From contig CANQPH010000008.1 in NCBI GenBank assembly GCA_947625675.1, positions 1 to 64,000 of the forward strand: a stretch of DNA of 64,000 nucleotides. Reading direction: 5' to 3'. The stretch's first letter is position 1, and each line of letters starts with the position of its first letter. This stretch comes from an uncultured Acetatifactor sp. GTDB taxonomy: Bacteria > Bacillota > Clostridia > Lachnospirales > Lachnospiraceae. Both the position numbers and the translations under genes were made by a program. The notes under the pieces were generated by a model. The model did not search any database and was not told the origin of the DNA. It was given only the letters and a program-made list of their open reading frames with translations. Shown here in pieces: positions 44,146-53,518 of this stretch.

Positions 44146-47100
44146 CTATTTTAATACGGTTTCCGCAGAATGGCAAGACAGCGAAGAAAGATTTCTCAAG
44201 GCATGCAGCATGACCAGGATTTCATGGGCCAAAAGAGGGAAGGCGGCCAGAAGGAGGAGCAGGAGCCACTCCTTCAAGGTCAGGTGGGAGGTGCCGAAGG
44301 GCCCGATGAGAAAAGGCAGCTCCGTCACCGCAAACTGCAGGGCGAAGCCGAGAGCCCCCGCCAGCAGCATGAGCCGATTCTCCAAAATCCCCCGGCGAAA
44401 CACGGAGCGGTGCACGTCCCGCATCCCCACCGCATGGAACAGCTGGGACATGCCCAGGACCGTAAAGGCATAGGTCTGGGCCCGGTTCAGGATCCCTTCC
44501 CGTCCCAGCACCGAGGAAATTTCCCGAAGCAGGGCGGACAGGATGCCGGGCAGCCGGAAAATCCCCAGATTTGCGAGCCATCCGCTTCCCATCCCCGCCC
44601 CGACGGGAAGGGGCGGGCACCATCCTTCCAGCTTCAGAACCGTGAAGGGAACCAGAAGGAACGCCGTCAGGCTGATCATGGCGATCAGCAGTCCGTAAAA
44701 GCAGGTGCAGGCCAGACCTCCCCTTGCAAAAAGACTTTCCCCGGGCCTGCGGGGCGAATGCTCCATCAGGCTCTTTCCGTCATTGGGATCCGCCCCCAGG
44801 GCCAGGGCCGGCAGGGAATCGGTGATCAGGTTGATCCACAGGATGTGGCTGGATTTCAGGGGAGAAGCGATGCCGGCGAGCACCGCCGCAAACATGGTCA
44901 GGATCTCCCCCAGATTGGAGGAAAGCAGGAAGATCACCGTTTTGCGGATATTTTCATATACGCCCCGCCCTTCCTCGATGGCTTTTTCAATGGTGGCGAA
45001 ATTATCATCGGTCAAAATCATGTCGGAAGCCTGTCTGGCCACGTCCGTCCCCGCCTGTCCCATGGCGATGCCGATGTCCGCCGCTTTCAGGGACGGAGCA
45101 TCGTTCACCCCGTCCCCGGTCATGGCCACGATCTCCCCCTTCTTTTGAAACCCTTTTACGATCCTCACCTTCTGGGCCGGAGACACCCTCGCAAAGACCC
45201 GCACCCGATCCAGACGTTCCAGAAACTCTTCCTCGCCGCAGGCATCCAGTTCCGGCCCCGTCATGCACTGGGAAGGGTCCTCCAGGATATGCAGGCTCCG
45301 GCCGATGGCACAGGCGGTATCCCCGTGATCCCCCGTGATCATCACCGTCTTCACCCCCGCCTTTTGAAAGGTATGTACCGCTTCTTTCGCTTCCGGACGA
45401 AGAGGATCCCGCATCCCCGCCAGCCCCAGGAAGATGAGATTTTTTTCAAGCTGCGGGGTGGGCGTTCCGCCTTGAAAATCCCCTGAAATTTCTCCCGTTG
45501 GAAAGCTTCCATCAGGAAAACGCTCCCCGCCTCCTCTTGTGCCAGAGTTCTCCAAAGGTTTCATGGCGAAGGCCAGGGTGCGGAGGGCCTCCGTAGACAG
45601 GGCTTTCACTTCCTCCAGGATCTGCCTGCGCTGATAAGAGGTCAATTCCTGCACCCGGCCATGGAGCAGGATGCGGTCGCAGCGTTCAAGGACCCGCTCC
45701 GGGGCTCCCTTGGTATAAGCGATATCGGCTGAATTCCCTCCGGCAAACTGCCTGTGACAGGTAGTCATCATTTTTCGGTCGGAATCAAAGGAAAGCTCCG
45801 CAAACCGGGGAAAACGCTTTTCCAGTTCAGACCGGGAAAACCCGAATTCCGCAGCAAGGTCCAGCAGAGCCAGCTCCGTGGGATCCCCGACCCGGCTCCC
45901 GGCCTCTTCCGCCCCGTCATTGCACAGGGTCATGGCCCGGAGAAAATGTTCCTGCGAGGCAGGAAATTTCTGCGGGACAGAATGCTCTCGTGAAGCAAGA
46001 TGTCCCTGCGAGGCAGAATGCTCTCGTGAAGCAAGATGTCCCTGTGAGGCAGGGGAAGCCGATGCTGCGGAGAAAAAAGGCCAGGAATTTCCTCCCTTCT
46101 CATATTCCCGCAAATCCAGGAAACAGCGTTCCACCGTCATTTTGTTCCGGGTCAGGGTGCCGGTCTTGTCCGAGCAGACCACACTCACGGCCCCCAAAGT
46201 CTCCACGGAGGGCAGGCGGCGGATGATGGTGTTCACCCGCACCATCCTGGTGACGCTCAAAGCCAGACAGATGGTCACCACCGCAGGCAGCCCCTCCGGC
46301 ACCGCCGCCACCGCCAGGGAAATGGCCGTGACCAGCATGTCCGGGATGTTTCTGTGCTGCAGCACGGCGATTCCGAACAGGAAAGCGCACAGCGCCAGGG
46401 ACAAGATGCTCAGCACCTTGCCCAAATCCCCCAGACGTTTCTGCAGGGGAGTCAGTTCCTCCCCGCTCTCCGAGATCAGGGCGGCGATCCGGCCGAGCTC
46501 CGTGTCCATTCCCGCAGCCGTGACCAATCCTTCTCCCCGGCCGCTGGTGACGATGGTGGACATATAGACCATGTTGCGGCGGTCTCCCAGGGGGATGGCC
46601 TCCTCCCCTTCTCCCGGCAGACCCACGCTGGAATACCTGCCGTTCCTGGCCAGGAACCTGGCATCCTTTTCCATGGGCAGAGATTCCCCGGTGAGGGCGG
46701 ATTCCTCCACCTTCAGATTGCTGCTCTTTACCAGACGCAGATCCGCCGGAACCTGGCATCCAGCCTCCAGGCAGACCAGATCCCCCACCACCAACTCTGC
46801 GGCGGGAATCTCCCGCTTCATCCCTTCCCGGACCACCAGGGCGTGGGGCGCAGTCAGCTTTTTCAGGGAATCCAGCGCCTTCTTCGCCTTGCCCTCCTGT
46901 GCCAGTCCCACTGCGGCGTTGAGCAGGATCACCGCCCCGATGATCACCGCATCGCTTATTTCCCGCAAAAAAACAGAGACCCCGGCAGCCCCGATCAGCA
47001 CATAGATCAGGGGATCCCGCAGCTGCTCCAGAAACGCTTCCAAAAGGCTCTTCCTGCGGGCGGAACGCAGTTCGTTCCTGCCGTTTCGCAAAAGCCTTTC

Positions 47101-47184
47101 CCGGGCCTCCTGTTCCGTCAGCCCTCCGTGAATGTCCCCGGACACCGCCTGCCTGGTCTCTTCAATGGTTCTGCCTGTATACAT
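44146..47184 (-). CDS. P2A-type cation-transporting ATPase (Ca2+-ATPase-like)
   Basis: 1012 aa with the full P-type layout: N-terminal cation ATPase domain, TGES, M4 with VAAVPEGLPAVVT, phosphorylated Asp near 340 in SDKTGTLT, KGAPE, TGD, VFARVSPAQK, TGDGVNDAP, M6 with NLITDSLPALALGADP, and a C-terminal membrane domain. PEGL in M4 and N/D in M6 fit calcium pumps (SERCA/PMR1-like); Mn2+ or other ions remain possible. A 12-aa repeat insert sits in the nucleotide domain. ATG 47184 follows GGGAGG. It starts 172 bases after spoVAC, with no strong promoter seen, though a tgcgga / tccgca hairpin lies in its leader. Confidence 0.94.
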   Translation of the reverse strand: MYTGRTIEETRQAVSGDIHGGLTEQEARERLLRNGRNELRSARRKSLLEAFLEQLRDPLIYVLIGAAGVSVFLREISDAVIIGAVILLNAAVGLAQEGKAKKALDSLKKLTAPHALVVREGMKREIPAAELVVGDLVCLEAGCQVPADLRLVKSSNLKVEESALTGESLPMEKDARFLARNGRYSSVGLPGEGEEAIPLGDRRNMVYMSTIVTSGRGEGLVTAAGMDTELGRIAALISESGEELTPLQKRLGDLGKVLSILSLALCAFLFGIAVLQHRNIPDMLVTAISLAVAAVPEGLPAVVTICLALSVTRMVRVNTIIRRLPSVETLGAVSVVCSDKTGTLTRNKMTVERCFLDLREYEKGGNSWPFFSAASASPASQGHLASREHSASQGHLASREHSVPQKFPASQEHFLRAMTLCNDGAEEAGSRVGDPTELALLDLAAEFGFSRSELEKRFPRFAELSFDSDRKMMTTCHRQFAGGNSADIAYTKGAPERVLERCDRILLHGRVQELTSYQRRQILEEVKALSTEALRTLAFAMKPLENSGTRGGGERFPDGSFPTGEISGDFQGGTPTPQLEKNLIFLGLAGMRDPLRPEAKEAVHTFQKAGVKTVMITGDHGDTACAIGRSLHILEDPSQCMTGPELDACGEEEFLERLDRVRVFARVSPAQKVRIVKGFQKKGEIVAMTGDGVNDAPSLKAADIGIAMGQAGTDVARQASDMILTDDNFATIEKAIEEGRGVYENIRKTVIFLLSSNLGEILTMFAAVLAGIASPLKSSHILWINLITDSLPALALGADPNDGKSLMEHSPRRPGESLFARGGLACTCFYGLLIAMISLTAFLLVPFTVLKLEGWCPPLPVGAGMGSGWLANLGIFRLPGILSALLREISSVLGREGILNRAQTYAFTVLGMSQLFHAVGMRDVHRSVFRRGILENRLMLLAGALGFALQFAVTELPFLIGPFGTSHLTLKEWLLLLLLAAFPLLAHEILVMLHALRNLSSLSCHSAETVLK
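45950..46065 (-). repeat. 36-bp tandem repeat inside the P-type ATPase gene
   Basis: Two nearly identical 36-bp units (gaatgctctcgtgaagcaag and onward) plus partial flanking copies encode SQGHLASREHSA twice, then SVPQKFPASQEHF. The repeat lies in the cytoplasmic nucleotide-binding domain. Confidence 0.9.
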
Positions 47185-47356
47185 GGACTCCCCGCCTCCC
47201 ACTCCTCCCTCCGGGGTGCGGACCGCCTGCAGTGCAAAACGGGGGATGCGGACATGTCTCCGCACCGTCGGAGGGATATTTTGTGGTACATCCTATGCGG
47301 GAGAAAGGGAAAATATGTCCAGGCCCCTCCCCTTCTTAAGCTGCTTCCTCTCCTTC

Positions 47357-47812
47357 CTAAGCCATCCCCAGCATCTTCTCCGCCCAATAGATCAGGCCGA
47401 AGATCCAGCTTGAGAAAATCCCGAAAAGGATCACCGGGCCCGCAATGGTGAAAATCTTGCAGCCCACGCCGAAGACCTGGCCTTCCTTTTTGAACTCGAT
47501 GGCGGGAGCCGCCACGGAATTGGCGAAGCCGGTGATGGGCACCAGGGCCCCGGCGCCGCCCCACTTCACGATGCTGGGATAGAGGTTGAGCCCCGTCAGA
47601 ATCACGGAACACAGCACCAGAATCAGGGAGCACCAGCCTCCCGCATCCTGCTTATCCAGCCCCAGAGAGGCGGCAAAGTTCAAGATTCCCTGTCCTATGA
47701 CGCAGATCAACCCGCCCACCAGGAAGGCCCGCAGCATCTGCAGTCCCAAGTTGTGGGTCGGGGTGACCTGTTTCACATATTCTTCATATTCCTGTTTTTC
47801 TTTCTCGTCCAT
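47357..47812 (-). CDS. spoVAC: Stage V sporulation protein AC
   Basis: 151-aa membrane protein with five hydrophobic segments and the family pattern HNLGLQMLRAFLVGGLICVIGQ, ...ILTGLNLYPSIVKWGGAGALVPITGFANSVAAPAIEFKKEG, and C-terminal GPVILFGIFSSWIFGLIYW. SpoVAC is the mechanosensitive channel component of Ca-DPA transport. The start is ATG 47812 behind GGAGGCAGTT; the track adds 20 residues upstream. It is 77 bases after GH78 and is the first of the three separated spoVA genes. Confidence 0.94.
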   Translation of the reverse strand: MDEKEKQEYEEYVKQVTPTHNLGLQMLRAFLVGGLICVIGQGILNFAASLGLDKQDAGGWCSLILVLCSVILTGLNLYPSIVKWGGAGALVPITGFANSVAAPAIEFKKEGQVFGVGCKIFTIAGPVILFGIFSSWIFGLIYWAEKMLGMA

Positions 47813-47889
47813 AACTGCCTCCTTTTGGGAGATAGTATCTGTCCTTTTTTTCAAAATATGCGGCACGGACAAGAAAGCGGGCGAAAACC

Positions 47890-50514
47890 TCAGGCCTGCG
47901 CCCTTTCACACACGATTTCATAGACCCCTGAACCGACATTTGCTTCCACGTTTTTCCCGTTTTGCCTTATATCCGCCCAAAAAGAGGGTTCCGCGCAGTG
48001 CACCTTCTCCAGGGCAACATCCGGAAGCACGATCTGCGCCTGCGCCCGGAGGGGCACCGCAAAACCATAAAAAATCTTGTTTCCTTCTATCTTCCAGCCG
48101 CTTTCATAGATTCCCATGGGAGAATCATATCTGCATTTCACCCATCCCAGACGCTCATGGGGCCTGGGAGCCAGAAGCGCTTTTCGGAAGCCGGGAACTC
48201 CTTCCAGGGGTTTCAGCCCTGCTGCGTACTGATAAATCCATTCCACGATGGAACCGTAGGAATAATGGTTCAAAGAATTCATACCGGCAGGATTGATATG
48301 TCCGTCCGGCAGCACGGAATCCCACCTTTCCCAGATGGTGGTGGCCCCCATAAGCACCGGATACAGCCAGCCGGGACAATCCTCGTTCAACAAAAGCGTG
48401 TAGGCCATTTCATCGTTCCCCGTTTCCGACAATACCTTGCACAAAAGAGGCGTCCCCACAAAACCCGTTTTCAAGTGTTTGTGATCCTTTTCCAGACGGG
48501 CGATCAGGGCGGAGGCCAGACCGTCCCTGTACTGCGGCGGACAGATGCCGAAGGCCAGGGCCAGGAGATATCCCGTCTGCGTGTCCAGTTTCAAATGCCC
48601 TTCTTCCGTAAAATAAGCCCCGACAATGGCCTTTTTGATCCGTTCCGCATGGGAAGCGTAACGTGCGGCCTCCTCTTTGCCCAAAACCTTTCCGGCCTTG
48701 GCCGTCAACAGCGTGGACAGATAATAATAACAGGAAGCGACGTAATGCGTATCCGTGGCGCCGAAAGGAAGGTTGGGATCCGGCCCGTCCAGGGCCAGCC
48801 AGTCCCCATAATGGAACCCCGTGGTCCACAATCCCGTGTTGCCGCTCTTCTCATCCTCTCTTCTCACGTAATCCGCCCACATTTTCATGGAAGGGTACTG
48901 CTGCTCAAGGATGGATTTGTCGCCGGAATACAGATACACCGTCCAGGGAATGATCGTCGCCGCATCCGCCCAGGCCGAGGAATGATAACCTTCCTCGATA
49001 TGCATGAAGAAGGAAGGCACCGTCATTGTCACCCGGCCCCCGTATTTTTCCTGCTCCCGCATCATGTCGTATCCATATTTTGCAAAAAACGGATACACCT
49101 CCATCTGACAGGCCGCCGTGCCGCAGAAGACCTCCGCATCCCCAGTCCATCCCATCCGTTCGCAGCGCTGGGGACAATCCGTGGGAACCTCGATAAAATT
49201 ACCCTTCTGACTCCAAAGCGTGTTGCTGATCAGGCGGTTCACCAGCGGGCTGCCCGTCTTCAGGGAGCCTATGATCTCCATGTCAGAATAGATCACTTCT
49301 CCCAGCAGATCCTCCAGATTCCACTCTCCGGTGCAGCCTTCCACCTTCACGTATCGAAAACCATAATAGGTGAAGTGAGGGCGCACCCAGCGCTCCTTCC
49401 CATCGGACACATAATAAAATTCCGCCTTGGCCAGGCTCAAATTCTCCCGGTAAAAATTGCCATCCTGGAGGATTTCTCCGTATTGAAAATGCAGCTTCGT
49501 TCCCGCAGGCTCCCTGCAATAAAAGGCCAGCCATCCCGCCATGTTCTGCCCCAGGTCCACCACCGTCTCCCCGGCCGGAGTGTGCAGGATCTCCCTGGGG
49601 CGGATCCTCTCCTGTACCAAAATGGGCAGACTTTTTCTGGGTAAAAATTTCTTTCCTTCCGCAGACATGTCCATGGGCACGACCCGGACCTTTCCCTCGC
49701 ATTCCACCGTCCGGGAGGGATCCTGCCATTCCCCGTGATAGATCTCCGCATATCGGATGGGCCCGGAACCGGCCTTCCAGCTGGTATCCGTGGACAGACG
49801 GATTCTTTCGCCGTCCTGACAGCAAATCTCCAGGTCGCAAAAAGCGGCCTTTTCCTTGCCGTAAATCTGCCGCTTCCCCTCGTATCCGAAGTAGCCGCTG
49901 TACCATCCCGGAGCGACGATCATGGTCAGGACATTTTCCCCTTCTCTGAGCAGCTCCGTGACATCCAGGGTCTGATAGGACAGCCAGCAGTCATAGGCGG
50001 TGCTTCCCGGAGCCAGGTACTCTTCTCCCGCCTTCCGACCGTTCACCCACAGCTCGTAGACGCCCAGGGCGCTGGCGCAGACTCTGGCCCGCTCCGCCGC
50101 CTTTTCCAGGCGAAATTCCTTCTGAAAATAGTCCACGTCGCCGCTTTCTTCCGCCTCGATAAACTCTCCCTTCAGGGCCCCGGGCTTCCTGGCGGTTTCA
50201 AAAAAGGCGGTTTCGCTCTCCCCGGTTTCCTCCGCCTTCGTTTGCCTGTCTCTGACTTTCACCCATACCTTCCAGTAATACCTGGTGCCCGGAAGGGTTT
50301 CCAGAGGAAGCTCCCAGGCCACATTGTCAATATCGGTGCGAAATCCCGTGTCATACAGGACTTCCTGGAGATTTTCCTCCGCCGCCACGAGAATGCGTGC
50401 GCTTTCCCATTCCTTTCCGCCGCATTCTTCCACTGCGAAAGAAAAAACAGGCCGCTCCAGATCAAAGCCCACGGGATTTGTCATATGATTCGTTCTCAGT
50501 CTGCCTATTTTCAT
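47890..50514 (-). CDS. GH78 alpha-L-rhamnosidase
   Basis: 874 aa with the GH78 order: N-terminal fibronectin-like and carbohydrate-binding beta domains (about 1-330), then the (alpha/alpha)6 catalytic barrel. The catalytic region has TDCPQRCERMGWTGDAEVF near 448 and a distal GATTIWERWDS with the general base Glu, followed by the C-terminal beta domain. It hydrolyses terminal alpha-L-rhamnose from pectins, flavonoid glycosides or polysaccharides; there is no signal peptide. ATG 50514 follows GGAGGAAAATGGAAGAAT; the track's 53 extra residues are upstream sequence. It is the last gene of the sugar-uptake operon, after the binding protein. Confidence 0.95.
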   Translation of the reverse strand: MKIGRLRTNHMTNPVGFDLERPVFSFAVEECGGKEWESARILVAAEENLQEVLYDTGFRTDIDNVAWELPLETLPGTRYYWKVWVKVRDRQTKAEETGESETAFFETARKPGALKGEFIEAEESGDVDYFQKEFRLEKAAERARVCASALGVYELWVNGRKAGEEYLAPGSTAYDCWLSYQTLDVTELLREGENVLTMIVAPGWYSGYFGYEGKRQIYGKEKAAFCDLEICCQDGERIRLSTDTSWKAGSGPIRYAEIYHGEWQDPSRTVECEGKVRVVPMDMSAEGKKFLPRKSLPILVQERIRPREILHTPAGETVVDLGQNMAGWLAFYCREPAGTKLHFQYGEILQDGNFYRENLSLAKAEFYYVSDGKERWVRPHFTYYGFRYVKVEGCTGEWNLEDLLGEVIYSDMEIIGSLKTGSPLVNRLISNTLWSQKGNFIEVPTDCPQRCERMGWTGDAEVFCGTAACQMEVYPFFAKYGYDMMREQEKYGGRVTMTVPSFFMHIEEGYHSSAWADAATIIPWTVYLYSGDKSILEQQYPSMKMWADYVRREDEKSGNTGLWTTGFHYGDWLALDGPDPNLPFGATDTHYVASCYYYLSTLLTAKAGKVLGKEEAARYASHAERIKKAIVGAYFTEEGHLKLDTQTGYLLALAFGICPPQYRDGLASALIARLEKDHKHLKTGFVGTPLLCKVLSETGNDEMAYTLLLNEDCPGWLYPVLMGATTIWERWDSVLPDGHINPAGMNSLNHYSYGSIVEWIYQYAAGLKPLEGVPGFRKALLAPRPHERLGWVKCRYDSPMGIYESGWKIEGNKIFYGFAVPLRAQAQIVLPDVALEKVHCAEPSFWADIRQNGKNVEANVGSGVYEIVCERAQA

Positions 50515-50636
50515 ATTCTTCCATTTTCCTCCATTTTCCTGATTTCCGCACTTGATAAGTTTGTGCCCGGCGAGGTACGGACACAGATCCTGCCCAAAAG
50601 AGCATGCTCCGCAAGTTTTTATTGCCATATACGCAC

Positions 50637-50668
50637 AAGGAGCACCGCATTGATATGCGGCGCTCCTT
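50637..50668 (-). other. Intercistronic hairpin between binding protein and GH78 genes
   Basis: 14-bp stem aaggagcaccgcat / atgcggcgctcctt with one G-U type pair and a 4-base loop. There is no T-run, so it probably stabilises the binding-protein mRNA rather than terminating it. Confidence 0.65.
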
Positions 50669-50682
50669 ATCAATGAACAAAA

Positions 50683-52491
50683 TTACTTCATCGCCTGATA
50701 ATAATCATCATAATACTTCAAGAGCTCCGTGGCACCCAGCCTGTCCATCTCATCGAAGTAGTCATCCAGTTCCTCGAGAGGTCTGGCCCCGGTGATGAAC
50801 TTGGCCGTCTCGGCCTTGGAATAATCGCTCAAGAGCACTCCGAGATTGGTCACGGTAGTCGCCGTCTCGGCATCGAAATAGACCTGGCCCGGGAATCCCT
50901 CGGTAGCGAGATGATAGCAAAGCGTATACTTCTGGGACATCATGTAATGGAACTGGCCGCTCTGGCAATAGGTCTCGTCATGGCGGAGCACGGAGGTATC
51001 CTCCAGGGTCGCCGCATATTCATCCGGCATCCAGCTGGTAAGCGGGTTCTTGTCGTACTCTTCCAGACTTCCATCGTAAATGTCGATTCCAAGCGTGCTG
51101 TAACCCCACAGCTGAATCACCTGAGGAATGTATTCCGCCACGCTGTTGTAGCCCTTCAGATCCGCATGTACCTGATTCATCTGATCATCGAAGCTCCATC
51201 CTGCCACGTCGTACAGATACTCCGTATCCCATTCATTGTTGGGGCCAACGGTAGACAGCAGCAGGTTGTGGAAGGTATAGAACCAATCCAGGAAGGTCGC
51301 CGCCAGTTCCGGCTCCTCGCAGGCGGTGGTCACAACTCCGGAACCGCAGGAAAGGGCTCCCAGGTTGATGGGCCACTGCGCCGTGTCATTGTATTCGCTG
51401 GTCAGCGGCATCACGCCCCACCACGCTTCATAATCGTCCGTATAGAGGAAAGGCGCCTGGGCGATGAAACCGTTGCGGCCTTCCACCATGAAGGTATCCG
51501 TGGTGCTCTGATCCATGGTAAAGAAATCGGGATGGATCAGCTCTTCCTCATAAAGGGTATGCATGAAGGTTAAAAAGGCGCCGTAGGCTTCCCTGTCCGC
51601 CGCAGGCAGCACCACCTTGCCGTCCCGCAGGGCAATGGACAGGCCAGAAGCGTCCATGGTCAGATAACCGAACGCATTCATGATATAGATCATGGGATTG
51701 TTGGTCATGTAGCTTCCTCCCAGAGGATAGCAATCCGGATTCATCTTTTTAAAGGCCCGCAGCACATCCAAAAGCTCGTCCAGGGTCTGGGGAACCTCCT
51801 TGCCGCACTGCTCCAGCCAGTCGTAATTCATGAAGGCCCTGCTGACAACCTGACACTCACCGGGATCGGTAATGTAGCCCGTTGACCAGATATGTCCTTC
51901 GCCGTCCCGAATTGCGGACAAATACTCCGGATGCTCCGTATAGATCTTCGTCAGGTGCGGCATATAGGTCTCGTTGAGATAAGGGGCCAGATCGATCAGC
52001 TGTCCTTCCGTGGCGCCGTAGTTGACCAGTTCTTCCGCCGAGAAGCCTGCGCCGATGATCAAATCCGGCAGCTCGTTGCCGTCGGTAAAGAGCAGAGGGA
52101 TCATCTCGTTCCTGTTTTGCCAGGTGAACTTGGTCACTTCGATATCGATGTTCATGGCGTCCTCAATGAACTTATAAAGCCAAAGCTTTTCGGGATCCGG
52201 AGACTCCGGACTCATCTGGATGTAAAGGCTCAGCTTCTTTTCCGTCCCTTCCTTTACCAGAGGCAGAGTATCGGAAGAATTCAGCCAGGAAAGATCCTTC
52301 CCCTGAGACTGCCCTTCCCCTTCGCCGGCGGAGCCGCTTTCCTGGGCGGGAGCGCTCTGGTTTCCTCCGGAACCGCTTCCTCCCGAACCGCTTCCTTCTC
52401 CTCCCGTTCCTCCGCCGCAAGCGGTCAGGAAAAGCATCGTGCCCGTCAGGACAAGCGCCAACAGACGTTTACAGTGTTTCCATTTTTTCAT
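50683..52491 (-). CDS. Sugar ABC transporter lipoprotein (LplA/YtcQ-type)
   Basis: 602 aa with signal peptide and lipobox FLTACG, a Gly/Ser/Gln-rich tether (26-65), then a large solute-binding fold (MSPESPDPEKLWLYKFIEDAMNIDIEVTKF; DLIIGAGFSAEELVNYGATEGQLIDLAPYL). This family works with the LplB/LplC-type permeases found just upstream and shares an MsmK-like ATPase encoded elsewhere. It should bind oligosaccharides outside the membrane. GGAAGGAGG precedes the ATG. It is placed after both permeases and before GH78, with a hairpin in between. Confidence 0.93.
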   Translation of the reverse strand: MKKWKHCKRLLALVLTGTMLFLTACGGGTGGEGSGSGGSGSGGNQSAPAQESGSAGEGEGQSQGKDLSWLNSSDTLPLVKEGTEKKLSLYIQMSPESPDPEKLWLYKFIEDAMNIDIEVTKFTWQNRNEMIPLLFTDGNELPDLIIGAGFSAEELVNYGATEGQLIDLAPYLNETYMPHLTKIYTEHPEYLSAIRDGEGHIWSTGYITDPGECQVVSRAFMNYDWLEQCGKEVPQTLDELLDVLRAFKKMNPDCYPLGGSYMTNNPMIYIMNAFGYLTMDASGLSIALRDGKVVLPAADREAYGAFLTFMHTLYEEELIHPDFFTMDQSTTDTFMVEGRNGFIAQAPFLYTDDYEAWWGVMPLTSEYNDTAQWPINLGALSCGSGVVTTACEEPELAATFLDWFYTFHNLLLSTVGPNNEWDTEYLYDVAGWSFDDQMNQVHADLKGYNSVAEYIPQVIQLWGYSTLGIDIYDGSLEEYDKNPLTSWMPDEYAATLEDTSVLRHDETYCQSGQFHYMMSQKYTLCYHLATEGFPGQVYFDAETATTVTNLGVLLSDYSKAETAKFITGARPLEELDDYFDEMDRLGATELLKYYDDYYQAMK

Positions 52492-52578
52492 AAAAACCTC
52501 CTTCCGATGCGTCGCATCTTTGAAATAAATTGATTGGTTATCTTAAAGCACTATCGCTTCAAAATCCGGGAAATGGCA

Positions 52579-53505
52579 TCAACCTTTTACAGAACCGATC
52601 ATCACGCCCTGGGCGAAATATTTCTGCACGAAGGGATAGGCCACGAGCAGGGGCAGACTGGCGATAAATATAATGGAATATTTCATGCCCTGGGCGGCAT
52701 GGGCCTTGTTCAGCAGATATTCCATGGTCGCCACATCCTTGCCGGAGGTGCCGTCCAAAATCATCGTCTGGTTGGTGATCAGGATGTTCCGAAGCACCAG
52801 CTGCAGGGGATAATATTTTTCTTTATGGAGATAGATCAGCGCCGTATAATAATCGTTCCAATGTCCCACCCCATAGTAGAGGGTCATCACCGCCAGGATG
52901 GGCTTGGCCAGCGGCAGGGCGATCCTGCTTAGGCACTGCCATTCACCGGCACCGTCGATATAGGCCGCATCATAGATATCGGGATGGATGCTGGTGGAAA
53001 AGTATTGCCTGGTCACGATCAGGTTATAACAGCTCACCCCCGTACCGAGGATCATGGAAAGCGGACTGTTCACCAGATGAAGGCTGCTCATCAGCAGATA
53101 AGAGGGCACCAGGCCGCCGCCGATGAACATGGTGAGGAAGAAAAACCAGGAAATGATCCCCCGGAAAGGCAGATATTTCTTCGTCAGCACGTAGGCCGCC
53201 GGTATGGTCAGCACCAGGTTGTACATGGTTCCCAGAACCGTATATATGATAGTGTTGCGATACCCCATCCACAGCTTGCTTTCCTTCAATATGTTTCTGT
53301 AGGCATCCGTCGTGAAGTCCCGGATCCAGACCAGGGTACGGCCCGCCGCCACCTGGGTGGGATCGGAAAAAGAAGCGATCACGCAGAAGTACAGAGGATA
53401 TATAATCAGAAGCGTGAGCAGCACAACCAGGGAGGTATTGACAACGTCAAACAACGTTATGCGCTTTAATTTGGAATGCGATTTCAGACTGGATTGCTTT
53501 TTCAA
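52579..53505 (-). CDS. Carbohydrate ABC transporter permease (LplC/YtcP-type)
   Basis: 308 aa, six membrane segments, MalG-like permease: N-terminal FDVVNTSLVVLLTLLIIYPLYFCVIASFSDP, RTLVWIRDF, and the EAA loop DAAYIDGAGEWQCLSRIALPLAKPILAV that docks the ATPase. It ends with the family motif AQGVMIGSVKG. The likely start is TTG 53505, with GGAGGG 6 bases upstream; an ATG 5 bases earlier is out of frame, and the track's ATG 53565 would overlap the first permease. It forms a heterodimer with the next protein. Confidence 0.93.
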   Translation of the reverse strand: MKKQSSLKSHSKLKRITLFDVVNTSLVVLLTLLIIYPLYFCVIASFSDPTQVAAGRTLVWIRDFTTDAYRNILKESKLWMGYRNTIIYTVLGTMYNLVLTIPAAYVLTKKYLPFRGIISWFFFLTMFIGGGLVPSYLLMSSLHLVNSPLSMILGTGVSCYNLIVTRQYFSTSIHPDIYDAAYIDGAGEWQCLSRIALPLAKPILAVMTLYYGVGHWNDYYTALIYLHKEKYYPLQLVLRNILITNQTMILDGTSGKDVATMEYLLNKAHAAQGMKYSIIFIASLPLLVAYPFVQKYFAQGVMIGSVKG

Positions 53506-53518
53506 ATCATACCCTCCT

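Noticed and set aside
47185-47356. Metal riboswitch in the P-type ATPase leader
   Set aside because: A tgcgga / tccgca hairpin exists, but I could not match the conserved yybP-ykoY or other metal-riboswitch core sequences.
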